From Terriglobia bacterium (lineage in GTDB: Bacteria; Acidobacteriota; Terriglobia; Terriglobales; Acidobacteriaceae), in the NCBI GenBank assembly GCA_032252755.1, contig JAVUPY010000067.1:1-64000 (forward strand): 64,000 nucleotides of DNA, in the 5' to 3' direction. The notes beneath the pieces were generated by a model, which was given only the letters and a program-made list of their open reading frames with translations, did no database searches and was not told the origin of the DNA. Both the position numbers and the translations under genes were made by a program. This document shows positions 8,394 through 17,941 of the stretch, piece by piece. How positions within the stretch are numbered: the stretch's first letter is position 1; each line of letters starts with the position of its first letter.

Positions 8394-8542
8394 TTCGTTC
8401 CTCGTTCCTGGTTCTCCGTGAAAAGCGGGGGCGCCCCACATCTGCGCGCTTTTCTCAGATGTGGGTCCGTTAAATCCGGGCTGTTTCCCAATGTGCTGCT
8501 TCATGTATCCTTTTCAGTCTTTAACGAAGAACGAGGAACGAA
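8394..8542 (+). repeat. 14-bp inverted repeat whose right arm holds the HIT gene ribosome-binding site
   Basis: TTCGTTCCTCGTTC (8394-8407) and its perfect reverse complement GAACGAGGAACGAA (8529-8542) flank a second palindrome. The right arm contains GAGG (8533-8536) used by the GTG start at 8544. Transcripts reading through from the methyltransferase gene could hide that site. Confidence 0.6.
8435..8465. repeat. REP-like palindrome, copy 1
   Basis: CCCACATCTG (8435-8444) pairs perfectly with CAGATGTGGG (8456-8465), 45 bp after the methyltransferase stop. It shares its core with the palindromes at 8921, 17846 and 39918. Confidence 0.7.
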
Positions 8543-8543
8543 T

Positions 8544-8891
8544 GTGACCGATCCGAATTGCCTCTTCTGCAAGATCATTGCCGGGAGGGTTCCGTCCCGA
8601 AAGGTTTACGAAGACGAGCGGGTCTACGTTTTCGAGGACATCAATCCGAAGGCGCCCACGCACGTGCTGATCATTCCCAAAGAGCACATCGTGGGTCTCA
8701 ATACCGCCGCGCCGGAAGATGCCGAGATACTCGGATACTGCCAGTTGGTCGCGGCGAAGATCGGGCGCGAGCGCGGAATCGAGGATGGGTATCGCACGGT
8801 TTACAACGTCGGCCCGAGATCAGGGCAATCCGTCTTTCACATACACCTGCACCTTCTCGGCGGGCGCGATTTGAAGTGGCCGCCCGGATAA
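8544..8891 (+). CDS. HIT family nucleotide-binding hydrolase
   Basis: A 115-residue histidine-triad protein. The catalytic motif HIHLH is at 99-103, the N-terminal CLFCKIIAG is typical of HINT/HIT proteins, and ThVLIIPKEHI surrounds the nucleotide pocket. Start GTG at 8544 with GAGG 7 bp upstream. The frame extends upstream to 8418, but that stretch translates the palindromic repeat. HINT-type enzymes hydrolyse adenosine phosphoramidates. Confidence 0.92.
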   Translation: MTDPNCLFCKIIAGRVPSRKVYEDERVYVFEDINPKAPTHVLIIPKEHIVGLNTAAPEDAEILGYCQLVAAKIGRERGIEDGYRTVYNVGPRSGQSVFHIHLHLLGGRDLKWPPG

Positions 8892-8920
8892 AGCTTGTGG
8901 CAAGGTAACAGTCCGATCCG

Positions 8921-8955
8921 TGCCTCACGTCTGCCGCAGTGGGCAGACGTGGGCA
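8921..8955. repeat. REP-like palindrome, copy 2
   Basis: TGCCTCACGTCTGCC (8921-8935) pairs with GGCAGACGTGGGCA (8942-8955) with one bulged base, 29 bp after the HIT gene stop. Same core family as the copy at 8435. The rest of the gap to 9111 has no gene that I can see. Confidence 0.65.
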
Positions 8956-9111
8956 TCAACAGCCTCGACTCCACTTCAGCCCGAGGAGCGGGCGGCACCA
9001 ATGTTAGCCGCGCCCTTTAGCGCGTGGAAAGTTACGATGAGAATCCCCGACTAGCGGAGCGACGACTCAGTTGTCACATTAAGAACCCGTTCGGACGTTT
9101 ACAATCAACCC

Positions 9112-9408
9112 ATGACCGCTTCGCCCCTCGATCGCGTTCGCGAGCAGCTTGCGCTGTACGATCATCCGCTGTTGGCATTCGAGGCGCGGCAGAAGGGTGA
9201 TCGCGTCGAGGTACTGATCAACTTCAAGGATCCGCCGGTGCCGGTGCACACCTATACGTTTGAGTTGCATCCGCGGGACCTTGAATCGCCGCAGTTCTCG
9301 TGGCAATTTCAGCGGCAGCTGTACGACTGTTTGCACGATTACTTCATCGAAATGTTTCGACGCACGCCTCAGACCCGAATGGACTCGGAGGGCGTCTCCC
9401 AAAGCTAA
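9112..9408 (+). CDS. Conserved hypothetical protein translationally coupled to the MidA-like gene
   Basis: A 98-residue soluble protein (MTASPLDRVREQLALYDHP). It shows an alternating beta pattern (DRVEVLINFKDPPVPVHTY) followed by an amphipathic helix (FQRQLYDCLHDYFIEMF). The stop TAA overlaps the next start (TAATG at 9406-9410), which argues for translational coupling with the methyltransferase. Function not recognised; a partner or accessory subunit is possible. Confidence 0.65.
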   Translation: MTASPLDRVREQLALYDHPLLAFEARQKGDRVEVLINFKDPPVPVHTYTFELHPRDLESPQFSWQFQRQLYDCLHDYFIEMFRRTPQTRMDSEGVSQS

Positions 9409-10550
9409 TGAGCGCAAATCCGCTTCGTGATCGCATCGTCGAAGTCATCCGCCGGGAAGGGCCGATCCCGTTCTCGCGCTACATGCAGATGTGCCTGTAC
9501 GAAACCGGTATGGGATATTATGCGCGGCCGCGCGAGCAATTCGGCAAGGCCGGCGACTTCTACACGTCGTCCGATGTTCACGCTGTCTTCGGCCGGTTGC
9601 TCTGCCGTCAGTTTGAAGAGATGTGGCGCGTGCTGGGCTCGCCGAAGCAGATCGACCTGGTCGAGATGGGGCCGGGGCGCGGGTTGCTGGCCCTGGACGT
9701 TCTGGACTGGGCGGCAAAGAAGTTTCCAGAATTTTCGACGGCGCTGCACTACCGGCTGGTCGAAACCTCGGAGTGGCTTCGCGATAAGTTGCAGGAGCGG
9801 TTGAGCAAATACGTCGCCTCCGGGCACGCGACCGTGCACGCACTGGTGGAAGAGGTCGAGCCGAAACTGGGACACGTGGTGATCGCCTTTGGCAACGAGT
9901 TCTTCGACGCCTTGCCGGTGGACATCGTGACCGCGGCGGGCGAGGTTCGCGTGGATGCCGACGACACCGGCAAATTCGTCGAGCGGACGGTTCCCGCGCG
10001 TCCCGAACTGCTCGACTACTTGGACAACTACAGCGTTCGCCCGGAAGAGGATGGCCGGGTGGAAGTCAACCTTCTGTCGATGGAGCACATTCGCCGTGTC
10101 GCGACACTCTTCGAGAACCGACGCGGCTTCGGCGTCTTCATCGACTACGGTTACACGCGCGAGGAGCAACAGGCTGGGCGGCATCTAGACACGTTGATGA
10201 CCTACCGGCAGCACCAGGCGGGCGGCGATCCATACGAGGCTCCGGGGGACCAGGACATCACCACGCACGTGAATTTCACCGCGCTGGAAGCGGCCGCGAA
10301 ACAGTGCGGGCTGGATTCGCTGGCGCTCGTGAAACAGTCGCAATTCCTCATCGGCATCGGCGAGGCGAACGAGTTCGCTGACGCCTTCGAAGACAACGTG
10401 CTACCGCAGGAGCGCGCCAAGGTCGCGCTTCAACTGAAGCACCTGGTCACGCCGGTGGGGATCGGCGAAGTCTTCGATGTGCTGGTACTGGGGCGAGGCG
10501 TGCCGTCCGATACGGCGCGTGCGCTGCATGGACTGAAGTTCGCGCGGTGA
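9408..10550 (+). CDS. MidA/NDUFAF7-family SAM-dependent methyltransferase
   Basis: A 380-residue protein of the DUF185/MidA family. The N-terminus GPIPFSRYMQMCLYETGMGYY and KAGDFYTSSDV are family signatures; the SAM-binding loop EMGPGRGLLALDVL lies at 86-99. Eukaryotic relatives dimethylate an arginine of a complex I subunit; bacterial substrates are unknown. The start at 9408 overlaps the previous stop. Confidence 0.87.
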   Translation: MSANPLRDRIVEVIRREGPIPFSRYMQMCLYETGMGYYARPREQFGKAGDFYTSSDVHAVFGRLLCRQFEEMWRVLGSPKQIDLVEMGPGRGLLALDVLDWAAKKFPEFSTALHYRLVETSEWLRDKLQERLSKYVASGHATVHALVEEVEPKLGHVVIAFGNEFFDALPVDIVTAAGEVRVDADDTGKFVERTVPARPELLDYLDNYSVRPEEDGRVEVNLLSMEHIRRVATLFENRRGFGVFIDYGYTREEQQAGRHLDTLMTYRQHQAGGDPYEAPGDQDITTHVNFTALEAAAKQCGLDSLALVKQSQFLIGIGEANEFADAFEDNVLPQERAKVALQLKHLVTPVGIGEVFDVLVLGRGVPSDTARALHGLKFAR

Positions 10551-10597
10551 TCGAGTTCGGCCACTCTGGATTGGTTATCGTAAAGCGACCTTCCGCC

Positions 10598-12100
10598 CTA
10601 ATGTGCGCCGCCACCCACCGCACTTCCCGCCCTCATCACCTTCTTGGCGTCCCGAATTCCGGCCTCGATATTCATTTCCCAATCCAGGTGCGGAATTGGT
10701 GAGGCCTTTGCGGCCTCGAAGAACTTCAGTGCGTCCTGAGGTCGGTTCAGGCGCTGGACGCAGACTTTCCCTGCGGCGATCTGCGCCATAAGCGACTGGC
10801 GCTCCTTAGGGTGAGCCGCGATCAGGGTTTCATATTCGCTCAGTGCGCGCTCGTATTCCTGCCGTTCTTCGGCGGCGCGGCCAAGGTCGAGCCACGTGGC
10901 GACCGGCATATTCTGGCCGCCGGAGTTGAGGAAGTCCTCGTAGTTCTGCCACGCGAGATCGTATTCGCGAGCTTTGAGATGTAGCGCGCAGAGCTTCGCC
11001 GTGACCTCGTGATATTGCGGAAGCTCCTGCCGCCGCCAGTAGATCTGCTGCAACAGCGCATGCGCTTCGACCGAGTTCGGTTGCGTGGCGAGGAAGCCCT
11101 GCAGCGTCGCGACCGCTTCGTCGAACTGGTTGTGCTCCATCTGTTCTGTCGCCGTGGTGATCGCCGGATCCGCCGTCCAGCCGACCTGCTCTTCGATGGC
11201 CTGGTTTGCCAGGTGCTCGAGCCCGGAAAACTTCAGTCCCATAGCAGCGACGGCCCCAAAGGCAAATCCGCCAACGTGCGCCCAGTGCGCGACAGTACTT
11301 CCCGAGCCGAAGAGTGCCCCGTAAAAGACTTCCATCAGCAACCATAGCGGCAGCAGAGTGTAGGCAGGCGCTTTGAACTTGACTCCCTTGAACGTAATCA
11401 GCCAGTACATTTCGATCTTCATCTTTGGGAATCGCACGAGGAAGGCACCCATCAGCGCCGCGACTGCGCCAGATGCTCCGACCAGCGGCACCGTGCTTCC
11501 GGGATTAGTCCACGCAAAAAACTGTAGCGCGACCGCACCGGCGATGAAATAGAACGCCGAATAGATCCACCGACCCCAAGTATCTTCAAGCACAAATCCG
11601 GCCAGCCAAAGGAACCACAGATTGCCGATGATGTGCAGCCATCCACCGTGCAGGAAGTTCGCCGTGATATAGGAGATCGCCGTCGGGTGCGCCGGTACGT
11701 ACCCGTACTTTGTCAGGATGGAGTTGTTGTTCAACGTTTCGTACTCGCCGGCGAGCGAGTTCATCTCCTCCTGCGATTGCGCGGTCTCATGCATTTGATG
11801 GAGGCGCGCATCCGGATCATCGGCCACCTGCAGCGTGGGTTGCTTGAGTTTGGCGAATTCGTCCGGATACTTCTCCCGAATGTGATCAACGAATGGTTTG
11901 ACGGATTCCGGGATATCCAGATCAGGGTGTCTCGCGGCAAGCGTAAGGATACGCATCCGGACCTGCGAGAACTGCTTCGACTGTCGCTCGATCGGTCCGT
12001 AGGTGAACAGGAATACAACGACATTGATCGCGATGAGCGCGAACGTCACGATCGGCCACCGTCGCGCCGACATATTCTCGTGCTTAATCGGGATCAGCAT
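10598..12100 (-). CDS. Rhomboid intramembrane serine protease with C-terminal TPRs
   Basis: A 500-residue protein. The first membrane segment is at about 15-34. An unusual hydrophilic insertion (about 35-130) follows, then the rhomboid core: HGGWLHIIGN (151-160), GASG with catalytic Ser210, and AHWAHVGG with catalytic His275. From about 310 it turns soluble with TPR-like repeats (VEAHALLQQIYWRRQE, ALSEYETLIAAHPKER). The Ser/His dyad suggests activity. AGGAG precedes the start. Substrates cannot be inferred. Confidence 0.88.
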   Translation of the reverse strand: MLIPIKHENMSARRWPIVTFALIAINVVVFLFTYGPIERQSKQFSQVRMRILTLAARHPDLDIPESVKPFVDHIREKYPDEFAKLKQPTLQVADDPDARLHQMHETAQSQEEMNSLAGEYETLNNNSILTKYGYVPAHPTAISYITANFLHGGWLHIIGNLWFLWLAGFVLEDTWGRWIYSAFYFIAGAVALQFFAWTNPGSTVPLVGASGAVAALMGAFLVRFPKMKIEMYWLITFKGVKFKAPAYTLLPLWLLMEVFYGALFGSGSTVAHWAHVGGFAFGAVAAMGLKFSGLEHLANQAIEEQVGWTADPAITTATEQMEHNQFDEAVATLQGFLATQPNSVEAHALLQQIYWRRQELPQYHEVTAKLCALHLKAREYDLAWQNYEDFLNSGGQNMPVATWLDLGRAAEERQEYERALSEYETLIAAHPKERQSLMAQIAAGKVCVQRLNRPQDALKFFEAAKASPIPHLDWEMNIEAGIRDAKKVMRAGSAVGGGAH

Positions 12101-12283
12101 CCGTGGTGCTCCTGAGCGCAGATCAACAGATTCTAGAAAGACCCTGAGAAATGTGACAGATGGAGAGGGTGTCGGGCCTTTAGTAACGTCGGGGCATGTG
12201 GGCAGGGCGAGGTGTCGCAGGTCACAGATTGGCGGGGTCTCCAGTGGCTAGGATTTCCCGTTTAGAGTTCGAACCCCACTACT

Positions 12284-13897
12284 GTGGAACTGCACCGGCC
12301 CAAGCACGTGAATCCGTGGGTCGTCACCATGTCGGTGATGCTGGCGACCTTCATGGAAATCCTCGACACCACTGTCGTCAACGTCTCCATCCAGCACATT
12401 GCCGGAAGCATGGGCTCAACGGTCGAAGAGGGCACTTGGGTCGTCACCTCTTATCTCGTTTCCAACGCCACCATCCTCCCGATGTCAGGCTGGCTGGCGA
12501 ACCGCTTCGGACGCCGGCGGCTGATCATCGCCTGCGTTACCGGGTTCACGGTTACTTCGGTACTCTGCGCGGTCTCGACGAGCCTGGAGTGGCTCATCAT
12601 TTTCCGCGTATTGCAGGGACTGACCGGTGGCGGAATGCAGCCGTTGGCGCAGGCCATCATGCTGGAGAGCTTCCCCAAGGAGAAGCACGGTGTCGCCATG
12701 GCGGCCTACGGCATCGGGATCATCTTTGCGCCCATCATGGGCCCGATGCTCGGCGGCTACATCACCGACAACTACAGTTGGCGCTGGATCTTTTATCTCA
12801 ACGCGCCGGTCGGGCTGCTGTCGTTCTTCCTCATGCTGAAGTTCGTCTGGGATCCGCCCTACATCAGGCCGCAGAAGGGCGGGGTGGATTTGTGGGGCAT
12901 GGGATTTCTCGCCGTTGGCCTCGGCTCGCTCCAGATCGTGCTCGATACCGGCGAGCGCAAGGACTGGTTTGGCTCGGATTTCATTCGCTTCTACGCGATC
13001 CTCTGTGTGACGGGGCTCGTCCTGCTGATTATTCGCGAGCTATGGATCGACCATCCGATTGTCGATCTGCGGGCTCTTAAGGACACGACCTTCGCCGCCG
13101 GAGTCTTCCTCATCTCCATTGTGGGCTTCATCCTCTACGCCAGCCTTGTGCTGCTGCCAATTTATCTGCAGACCCTGCTCGGATACCCGGCCTACGAGGC
13201 AGGGAAGGCGCTGTCGCCGCGAGGAGTCGGCAGCCTGTTGGCGACGCCCATTGTCGGAGTACTCACATCAAAAGTCGATCCGCGAAAGATTCTCGCCGTC
13301 GGATTCATCCTCGGTGCGCTCACGATGTTTGACCTGTCGCACCTCAACCTGAACGCGGGTTATTGGGACATCTTTTGGCCGCAGATTATCCAGGGATTGG
13401 CGATGAGTTGCATGTTCATTCCGCTTATGGCGCTCAGCATGTCGCGCATCCCGAAGGAAAAGATGGGCAATGCGACCAGCATCTTCAACCTGATGCGCAA
13501 TATCGGCGGCAGCTTTGGCATAGCGGTGATGACGACCTTCCTCACTCGCCGCAACCAGTTCCACTATGTCCGGCTCGGCGAAAACCTGAGCGCGGGGAAT
13601 ATCGGAACTCAGCAGGCGTTCGAAGGCCTCAAAGCGTGGTTCCGCGCTCATGGTGCCGACCCTTACAGCGCCGGACAACGCGCCCTCGGCGCCCTCCACG
13701 GCATGCTGCAACGGCAGGCCGCGATGCTTTCATTCGTCGAGGCGTTCTGGATCATGGCGGTCATGTTCCTCTGCGCGGTACCAGTGTTGCTCATCCTGCG
13801 CAGGCCGGATCACCAGGTGCAAAGAGAAATCGAGAGAAGGAACGGGCACACAAGGCAAACGCGCAAAGGTGCCGAGATTCCGGTCGAGGTCGCATAG
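12284..13897 (+). CDS. DHA2-family drug efflux transporter (EmrB/QacA type)
   Basis: A 537-residue major-facilitator protein with about 14 hydrophobic segments. Motif LDTTVVNVSI (27-36) and loop NRFGRRRLI (73-81) are diagnostic of the DHA2 subfamily, as is GPMLGGYITDNYSWRWIF in helix 5. Start is GTG at 12284 with no good ribosome-binding site; a later Met is possible. No HlyD/EmrA partner or TolC-like protein lies beside it. Confidence 0.88.
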   Translation: MELHRPKHVNPWVVTMSVMLATFMEILDTTVVNVSIQHIAGSMGSTVEEGTWVVTSYLVSNATILPMSGWLANRFGRRRLIIACVTGFTVTSVLCAVSTSLEWLIIFRVLQGLTGGGMQPLAQAIMLESFPKEKHGVAMAAYGIGIIFAPIMGPMLGGYITDNYSWRWIFYLNAPVGLLSFFLMLKFVWDPPYIRPQKGGVDLWGMGFLAVGLGSLQIVLDTGERKDWFGSDFIRFYAILCVTGLVLLIIRELWIDHPIVDLRALKDTTFAAGVFLISIVGFILYASLVLLPIYLQTLLGYPAYEAGKALSPRGVGSLLATPIVGVLTSKVDPRKILAVGFILGALTMFDLSHLNLNAGYWDIFWPQIIQGLAMSCMFIPLMALSMSRIPKEKMGNATSIFNLMRNIGGSFGIAVMTTFLTRRNQFHYVRLGENLSAGNIGTQQAFEGLKAWFRAHGADPYSAGQRALGALHGMLQRQAAMLSFVEAFWIMAVMFLCAVPVLLILRRPDHQVQREIERRNGHTRQTRKGAEIPVEVA

Positions 13898-13945
13898 GTC
13901 CCGCGCGCATTAACCCTGGTCAATCAATAAACATCAAGCAGTTCG

Positions 13946-15388
13946 TCACCGCAATCCTACACGTTTGGCCAATTGCTCGAATCGCGGATCGCTCCGCAGT
14001 GGATCAAGCCGCGGATCGCTCTCCATATGCACGATCATCACGCGGCGGTCACGGATCATCCTGTCCAGAATCTCAAATGCCTTGTCCGTCTCACCCAGTT
14101 GCGCGAAGGTCCCGGCGGTTTCCAAAGTCGGGATGGCTGGATTCTTTTGCAGCGAGACGCGAAGAACTCCCGGCCAGCCATCGTTGGAGAATGCATTCAG
14201 GAGCGATGCGACTTCCACAGAACCGGCACCGGCGGATTGGCGGTACCTGATGAGAAACTCGAGCGCCTGGCCATAATCTTTCTTCTGCTCGAAGCACCGT
14301 GCGATCCACCGGTTGCTCTCCGAGTATTCCGGGTCGGTGGCCTCCACCTGCACCAGTTGCGCGATGGCTTCGTCAAAACGCCGGTCATAATAAAGAAGCA
14401 ATCCTCGTGACCGCTTGTTGAAGGAGGTAGGCGCAAGCGCGATGGCCGTTTCCATCTCCTTCAAGGCATCATCTGGCCGGCCAACGGAATTCAATACGAA
14501 CGCCAGTTCCCTCCTCGCCTCGTGATTGGCCGGGTCCAGTTCAACAGCGCGGCGGCATTCTTTTTCGGCCCCGGCAAAGTCCCAGTCATAAGTCGCACGA
14601 ATGCGACACAGGACCGTGTGCGCGTATGAATTGCTGGGATCGAGTTCGAGGGCCCTGCTTACGGCAAGGCGAGCCTTGGCGATGTCGTCGTGCGAACCAC
14701 TATCCCAGAACAGAAAGATTTCGGCGTCGGCTTTCCCGGCGTAAGCGGCCGCGAAATCCGGGTCCAACTTCGTTGCTGTATCAAAATTCATCAACGCCAA
14801 TTGGTAATCACCGCCATATTGGCGTTCCATGTAGAGGCGCCCAGCCTGGTATTTCATATACGCCGCCCCGCTCGTTGTCTGCGGCAGAAACCTTTGAAAT
14901 CCCGGGGTTCCATTGCGCCAGCCAGAACCGGTGAGGGCCACCAGAGCGAGGACCAGCAGGCTGCCGGCGGCCACAAGTGCCATGCGGCGGCGGGAGGGTA
15001 GTTCATGACGCTCGGCTTTTGGTAATAAAGGCTGGACGATTGTCGAGGTTTCGGGCGTCGGCTCGACGCTCCCGTCGAGAAACTTGACCTCGGCGACGAA
15101 ACGATACCCTTTCGTCGGCACGGTTTCTATGTACTTGGCGTCGTTATCGTGTTCCCCAAGTGCCCGGCGCAGGATATGAATCGTTCGCGGCAGGTTCCCC
15201 TCTTCTACAAAAGAATCGTTCCATACCGCTTCCATCAGTTCGTCTTTTCCGGCCAGGTGACCATGGTGTTCCACCAGGTAAGCCAGCGTATCGAACACCT
15301 TGGGAGTCAGGCGTACCACTTCTCCTTCACGCAGGAGTCGCCGCTCCTCCACGTCAAGGATGAAGTCTCCGAAGCAATACGAGCGCAT
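13946..15388 (-). CDS. Membrane winged-helix regulator with TPRs (CadC-like)
   Basis: A 480-residue protein. Residues 1-103 form an OmpR-type winged helix (LTPKVFDTLAYLVEHHG, LRRALGEHDNDAKYIETVPTK). A membrane segment lies at about 136-152 and the rest is TPR repeats. The design resembles ToxR/CadC one-component regulators in which the periplasmic part senses and the cytoplasmic part binds DNA. It is convergent with the efflux gene. Confidence 0.82.
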   Translation of the reverse strand: MRSYCFGDFILDVEERRLLREGEVVRLTPKVFDTLAYLVEHHGHLAGKDELMEAVWNDSFVEEGNLPRTIHILRRALGEHDNDAKYIETVPTKGYRFVAEVKFLDGSVEPTPETSTIVQPLLPKAERHELPSRRRMALVAAGSLLVLALVALTGSGWRNGTPGFQRFLPQTTSGAAYMKYQAGRLYMERQYGGDYQLALMNFDTATKLDPDFAAAYAGKADAEIFLFWDSGSHDDIAKARLAVSRALELDPSNSYAHTVLCRIRATYDWDFAGAEKECRRAVELDPANHEARRELAFVLNSVGRPDDALKEMETAIALAPTSFNKRSRGLLLYYDRRFDEAIAQLVQVEATDPEYSESNRWIARCFEQKKDYGQALEFLIRYRQSAGAGSVEVASLLNAFSNDGWPGVLRVSLQKNPAIPTLETAGTFAQLGETDKAFEILDRMIRDRRVMIVHMESDPRLDPLRSDPRFEQLAKRVGLR

Positions 15389-15771
15389 ATACCCGGTTTT
15401 CCGATACTTGAAGAAATTTAGGAACTTTTTCGAAATACTTGTCCGACCCGCACCTGCTATCTCCCCACTTGAGGATTGGCAATATCGCCGATTGCCCCAC
15501 CGGAATGCAAGTGCCGAAAAAAGGCCTTGATTCTACGGCAAGACGTGGCATTCGGCAGACTGGGTTACCAGAAGATAAACAAGTGGCTCAAGGGGCTGAC
15601 GGCGGCGGGCTTAGTTCAGAGGCCTGTATGCCGAAGTAGACGGTCGAGTTCCTTTTTGCTTGCCGCGTGTTACTTGCGTCGGGCCCTTGCTCATTGCGCT
15701 GAGGCGAAGGTGTGGCCTCGTGCGATGTAGCTGAGGAGGCACGCTGCACTTCACCTTTCTTGGGGGGATGT
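15389..15771. other. Intergenic region without recognisable gene
   Basis: A 383-bp gap upstream of the lipoprotein gene and divergent from the winged-helix/TPR gene. I see no convincing coding sequence, palindrome or terminator. An 84-codon frame (15476-15730) is not supported by any start signal or motif. Confidence 0.5.
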
Positions 15772-16593
15772 ATGAGGATGTGCGTATCGCTAGTTTGCCT
15801 TGGTGCTTTGCTGGTGAGCATCAGTTGCGGCGGGGGAACTGCCGCCAGGCCTTTGCCCTCCGGTAATCCTGGGGGTGGATCGCCGCCGCCAACCACGCAA
15901 TCTGTTGCCGCCGACGAAAGCTGGCATTTCATCCCAGAATCCGCCACTTCTACCCCACCGAGGATGATTGAAGGCTCACTTGGATTTCAAGGCTCGACGG
16001 TTAGCGGAACCGTGCATATAGCACTCGATACAATCGTCGGCTCCTGCTTTTTATTCGACGACACAATTCAGATAAGTGGCTCGGTGGACTCAAGCAACAA
16101 GATTCACCTCGTCACATCCGCCGTTGCCGGCGAAGGTAAGACCTTGATTATTGACGCGACTCTGTCGGAGGACAGGCTCTCGATGGCTGACGGCACATAC
16201 CAAATAACCGGCGGGTGCGCAGATGGGTACAGCGGCACGATAACGGCAGCGAAAGTGAGCGCACTGGACGGGCATTACGTCGGATCGCTCTCCCTGGGAG
16301 CCATTACGGTCCCCATAACGGCCGATTTGACGCAGGCGAAACTCGCAGATTCGGTCAGCGGATATTTCCAGGTCACCGGGACTCTGACCATGTCCGGCGA
16401 CACATGCCCGGCAACCTTCACATTGGCAGCGTCAGCAATCGGCAATTACGTCCAGCTTTACTCGAACTCGGGAACTGGTCTCGAGGCCTTGACGGGGAAA
16501 GTGGATCCGACAGGGCAGCAGATAACGCTCTATGACTACTACGCTGCCGACGATTGCACCGCTGGCTACCAAGGAGTCATGCAAAGACAGTAA
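15772..16593 (+). CDS. Putative lipoprotein, unknown function
   Basis: A 273-residue protein from the ATG at 15772 with GGGGGG just upstream. Residues 5-18 are hydrophobic and Cys19 is followed by Gly-rich sequence, as in acidobacterial lipoproteins, although the lipobox (SISC) is weak. The rest is beta-rich with two similar halves (GCADGYSGTITAAKV and DCTAGYQGVMQ), suggesting a duplicated beta fold with paired cysteines. It precedes the secreted beta-helix-like gene by 25 bp; the two probably form an operon. Confidence 0.7.
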   Translation: MRMCVSLVCLGALLVSISCGGGTAARPLPSGNPGGGSPPPTTQSVAADESWHFIPESATSTPPRMIEGSLGFQGSTVSGTVHIALDTIVGSCFLFDDTIQISGSVDSSNKIHLVTSAVAGEGKTLIIDATLSEDRLSMADGTYQITGGCADGYSGTITAAKVSALDGHYVGSLSLGAITVPITADLTQAKLADSVSGYFQVTGTLTMSGDTCPATFTLAASAIGNYVQLYSNSGTGLEALTGKVDPTGQQITLYDYYAADDCTAGYQGVMQRQ

Positions 16594-16618
16594 GAAAACC
16601 TTCTCAGGAGAGAGGAAG

Positions 16619-17812
16619 ATGAGAAAAATCAGTTTGAGTTTTTTATTGTTGATCTTGTTCGCAACGAGTCTGGGCGCGCAGGCTCAAGTGGTTCAGATCT
16701 CGAACGTCGAAGATCTTTACAGTGCCGTCAACAATCCCGCTAACGCCGGTGCGACACTCGTGCTTTCGCCCGGAACTTACATGCTCTCGGACACGGATGG
16801 CAATGGCGCGGCGCGTCCGAAGGGCGGCCGCATCGAGTTGCAGCCCGATATGACGCTGATGGGCGTCGTGGGCGACAGAAGCGCTGTGACGATCGATGCG
16901 TACAATCTTCCCGCGAGTTCATTCCCGCAGATCGTGAACGGTGTGAATACCGGCCCGAATGCCGCCGTCCGACTGGGGCTCGGCCATAATGCACTCGAGT
17001 GGCTCACGGTTCGAAACGCCCGTTTTGCACAGGCCAATATCGACTCGGGTCTTCAGCCGCTCGATCCCGGAACGGCTTACATCCGGGTTGCTCACGTCGC
17101 CTCAAGCGGGTCGACGCGCGGCATGAACATATTGAACTTCGGCACTCAAACCTCGGGCCAAACCATAGAAGCCGACATCAACGACTGCTACTTCTTCGAC
17201 AACGACTTCAATCTTTCCGAAGGCATCCGGATGGGGAACTTCCAAGGAGCGCATGGCAGCACGGTCAACGTCCGGATGTCCGGCAACGTGTCCTGGGGAC
17301 AGAAGCAAGGCCGCCTCGTCGTCAATAACCGGGCAGTCGCCTCAACGATCAATGTCTTCTCGGCTGGCAACCGATTTTACGGCAATGGCGCCGGCACGAT
17401 CCTTGTGGGCGGATTAAGTTCAAACAACACTCGGGCCGATGGCAACACCATCAATTTCGAGGCACACGGGGATCAGTGGATCGGAAACAATGGTGAAACA
17501 GATTTCGATCATGGTGGGTTCATTGCGCTTGGCACGGATAATACTTCTCCGACCACCGGCGGCGGAAGCAACAATACCGTCAACGTCCAACTCTGGGGTT
17601 GCCGCACCCTCCAGAACGACCTTTGGGACATCGCGGGGATCGGTGCCCGGTCGGTGCCGGATTCAACTGCCCAATTCAGCATGAACAATCATGTCACGAT
17701 CCAGATTAATGGCGACGCGAGTCAAAACGGTAACTGGCAGCCCGTGTCCTTTTTTGCAGACCAGTTACCCGCTACTCCCAGCTACGGAAATTCCGTTACC
17801 GTAATCCACTGA
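16619..17812 (+). CDS. Secreted parallel beta-helix-like protein
   Basis: A 397-residue protein with a signal peptide (hydrophobic 6-18, cut near GAQAQ) and AGGAGAGAGG before the ATG. The body has short Asn/Gly-rich turns between beta strands (GNTINFEAHGDQWIGNNG, NNTVNVQLWG), the look of a pectate-lyase-type right-handed beta-helix. No catalytic signature is obvious. Probably a surface or secreted carbohydrate-related or adhesive protein; a hypothetical call is equally fair. Confidence 0.65.
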   Translation: MRKISLSFLLLILFATSLGAQAQVVQISNVEDLYSAVNNPANAGATLVLSPGTYMLSDTDGNGAARPKGGRIELQPDMTLMGVVGDRSAVTIDAYNLPASSFPQIVNGVNTGPNAAVRLGLGHNALEWLTVRNARFAQANIDSGLQPLDPGTAYIRVAHVASSGSTRGMNILNFGTQTSGQTIEADINDCYFFDNDFNLSEGIRMGNFQGAHGSTVNVRMSGNVSWGQKQGRLVVNNRAVASTINVFSAGNRFYGNGAGTILVGGLSSNNTRADGNTINFEAHGDQWIGNNGETDFDHGGFIALGTDNTSPTTGGGSNNTVNVQLWGCRTLQNDLWDIAGIGARSVPDSTAQFSMNNHVTIQINGDASQNGNWQPVSFFADQLPATPSYGNSVTVIH

Positions 17813-17845
17813 ATCGTTGGTTCAAACCCGGCTTTCGACGACGGT

Positions 17846-17879
17846 GCCCCACATCTGCGGGTTTTCGCAGATATGGGGC
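17846..17879. repeat. REP-like palindrome, copy 3
   Basis: GCCCCACATCTGCG (17846-17859) pairs with CGCAGATATGGGGC (17866-17879) with one mismatch, 33 bp after the beta-helix gene stop. It may also act as a terminator but has no clear T-run. Confidence 0.7.
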
Positions 17880-17941
17880 TATTGTTTGCAATCTGACTTA
17901 CAGCGCGCCTCTAGTCCGCGCCTAGCCCGTGATTGCAGACG

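Noticed and set aside
9405-10184. A 259-codon minus-strand frame
   Set aside because: Shadow of the MidA-like methyltransferase gene in high-GC DNA.
15476-15730. An 84-codon plus-strand frame before the lipoprotein gene
   Set aside because: No start signal, no motif, and it runs on into unrelated Arg/Cys-rich sequence.
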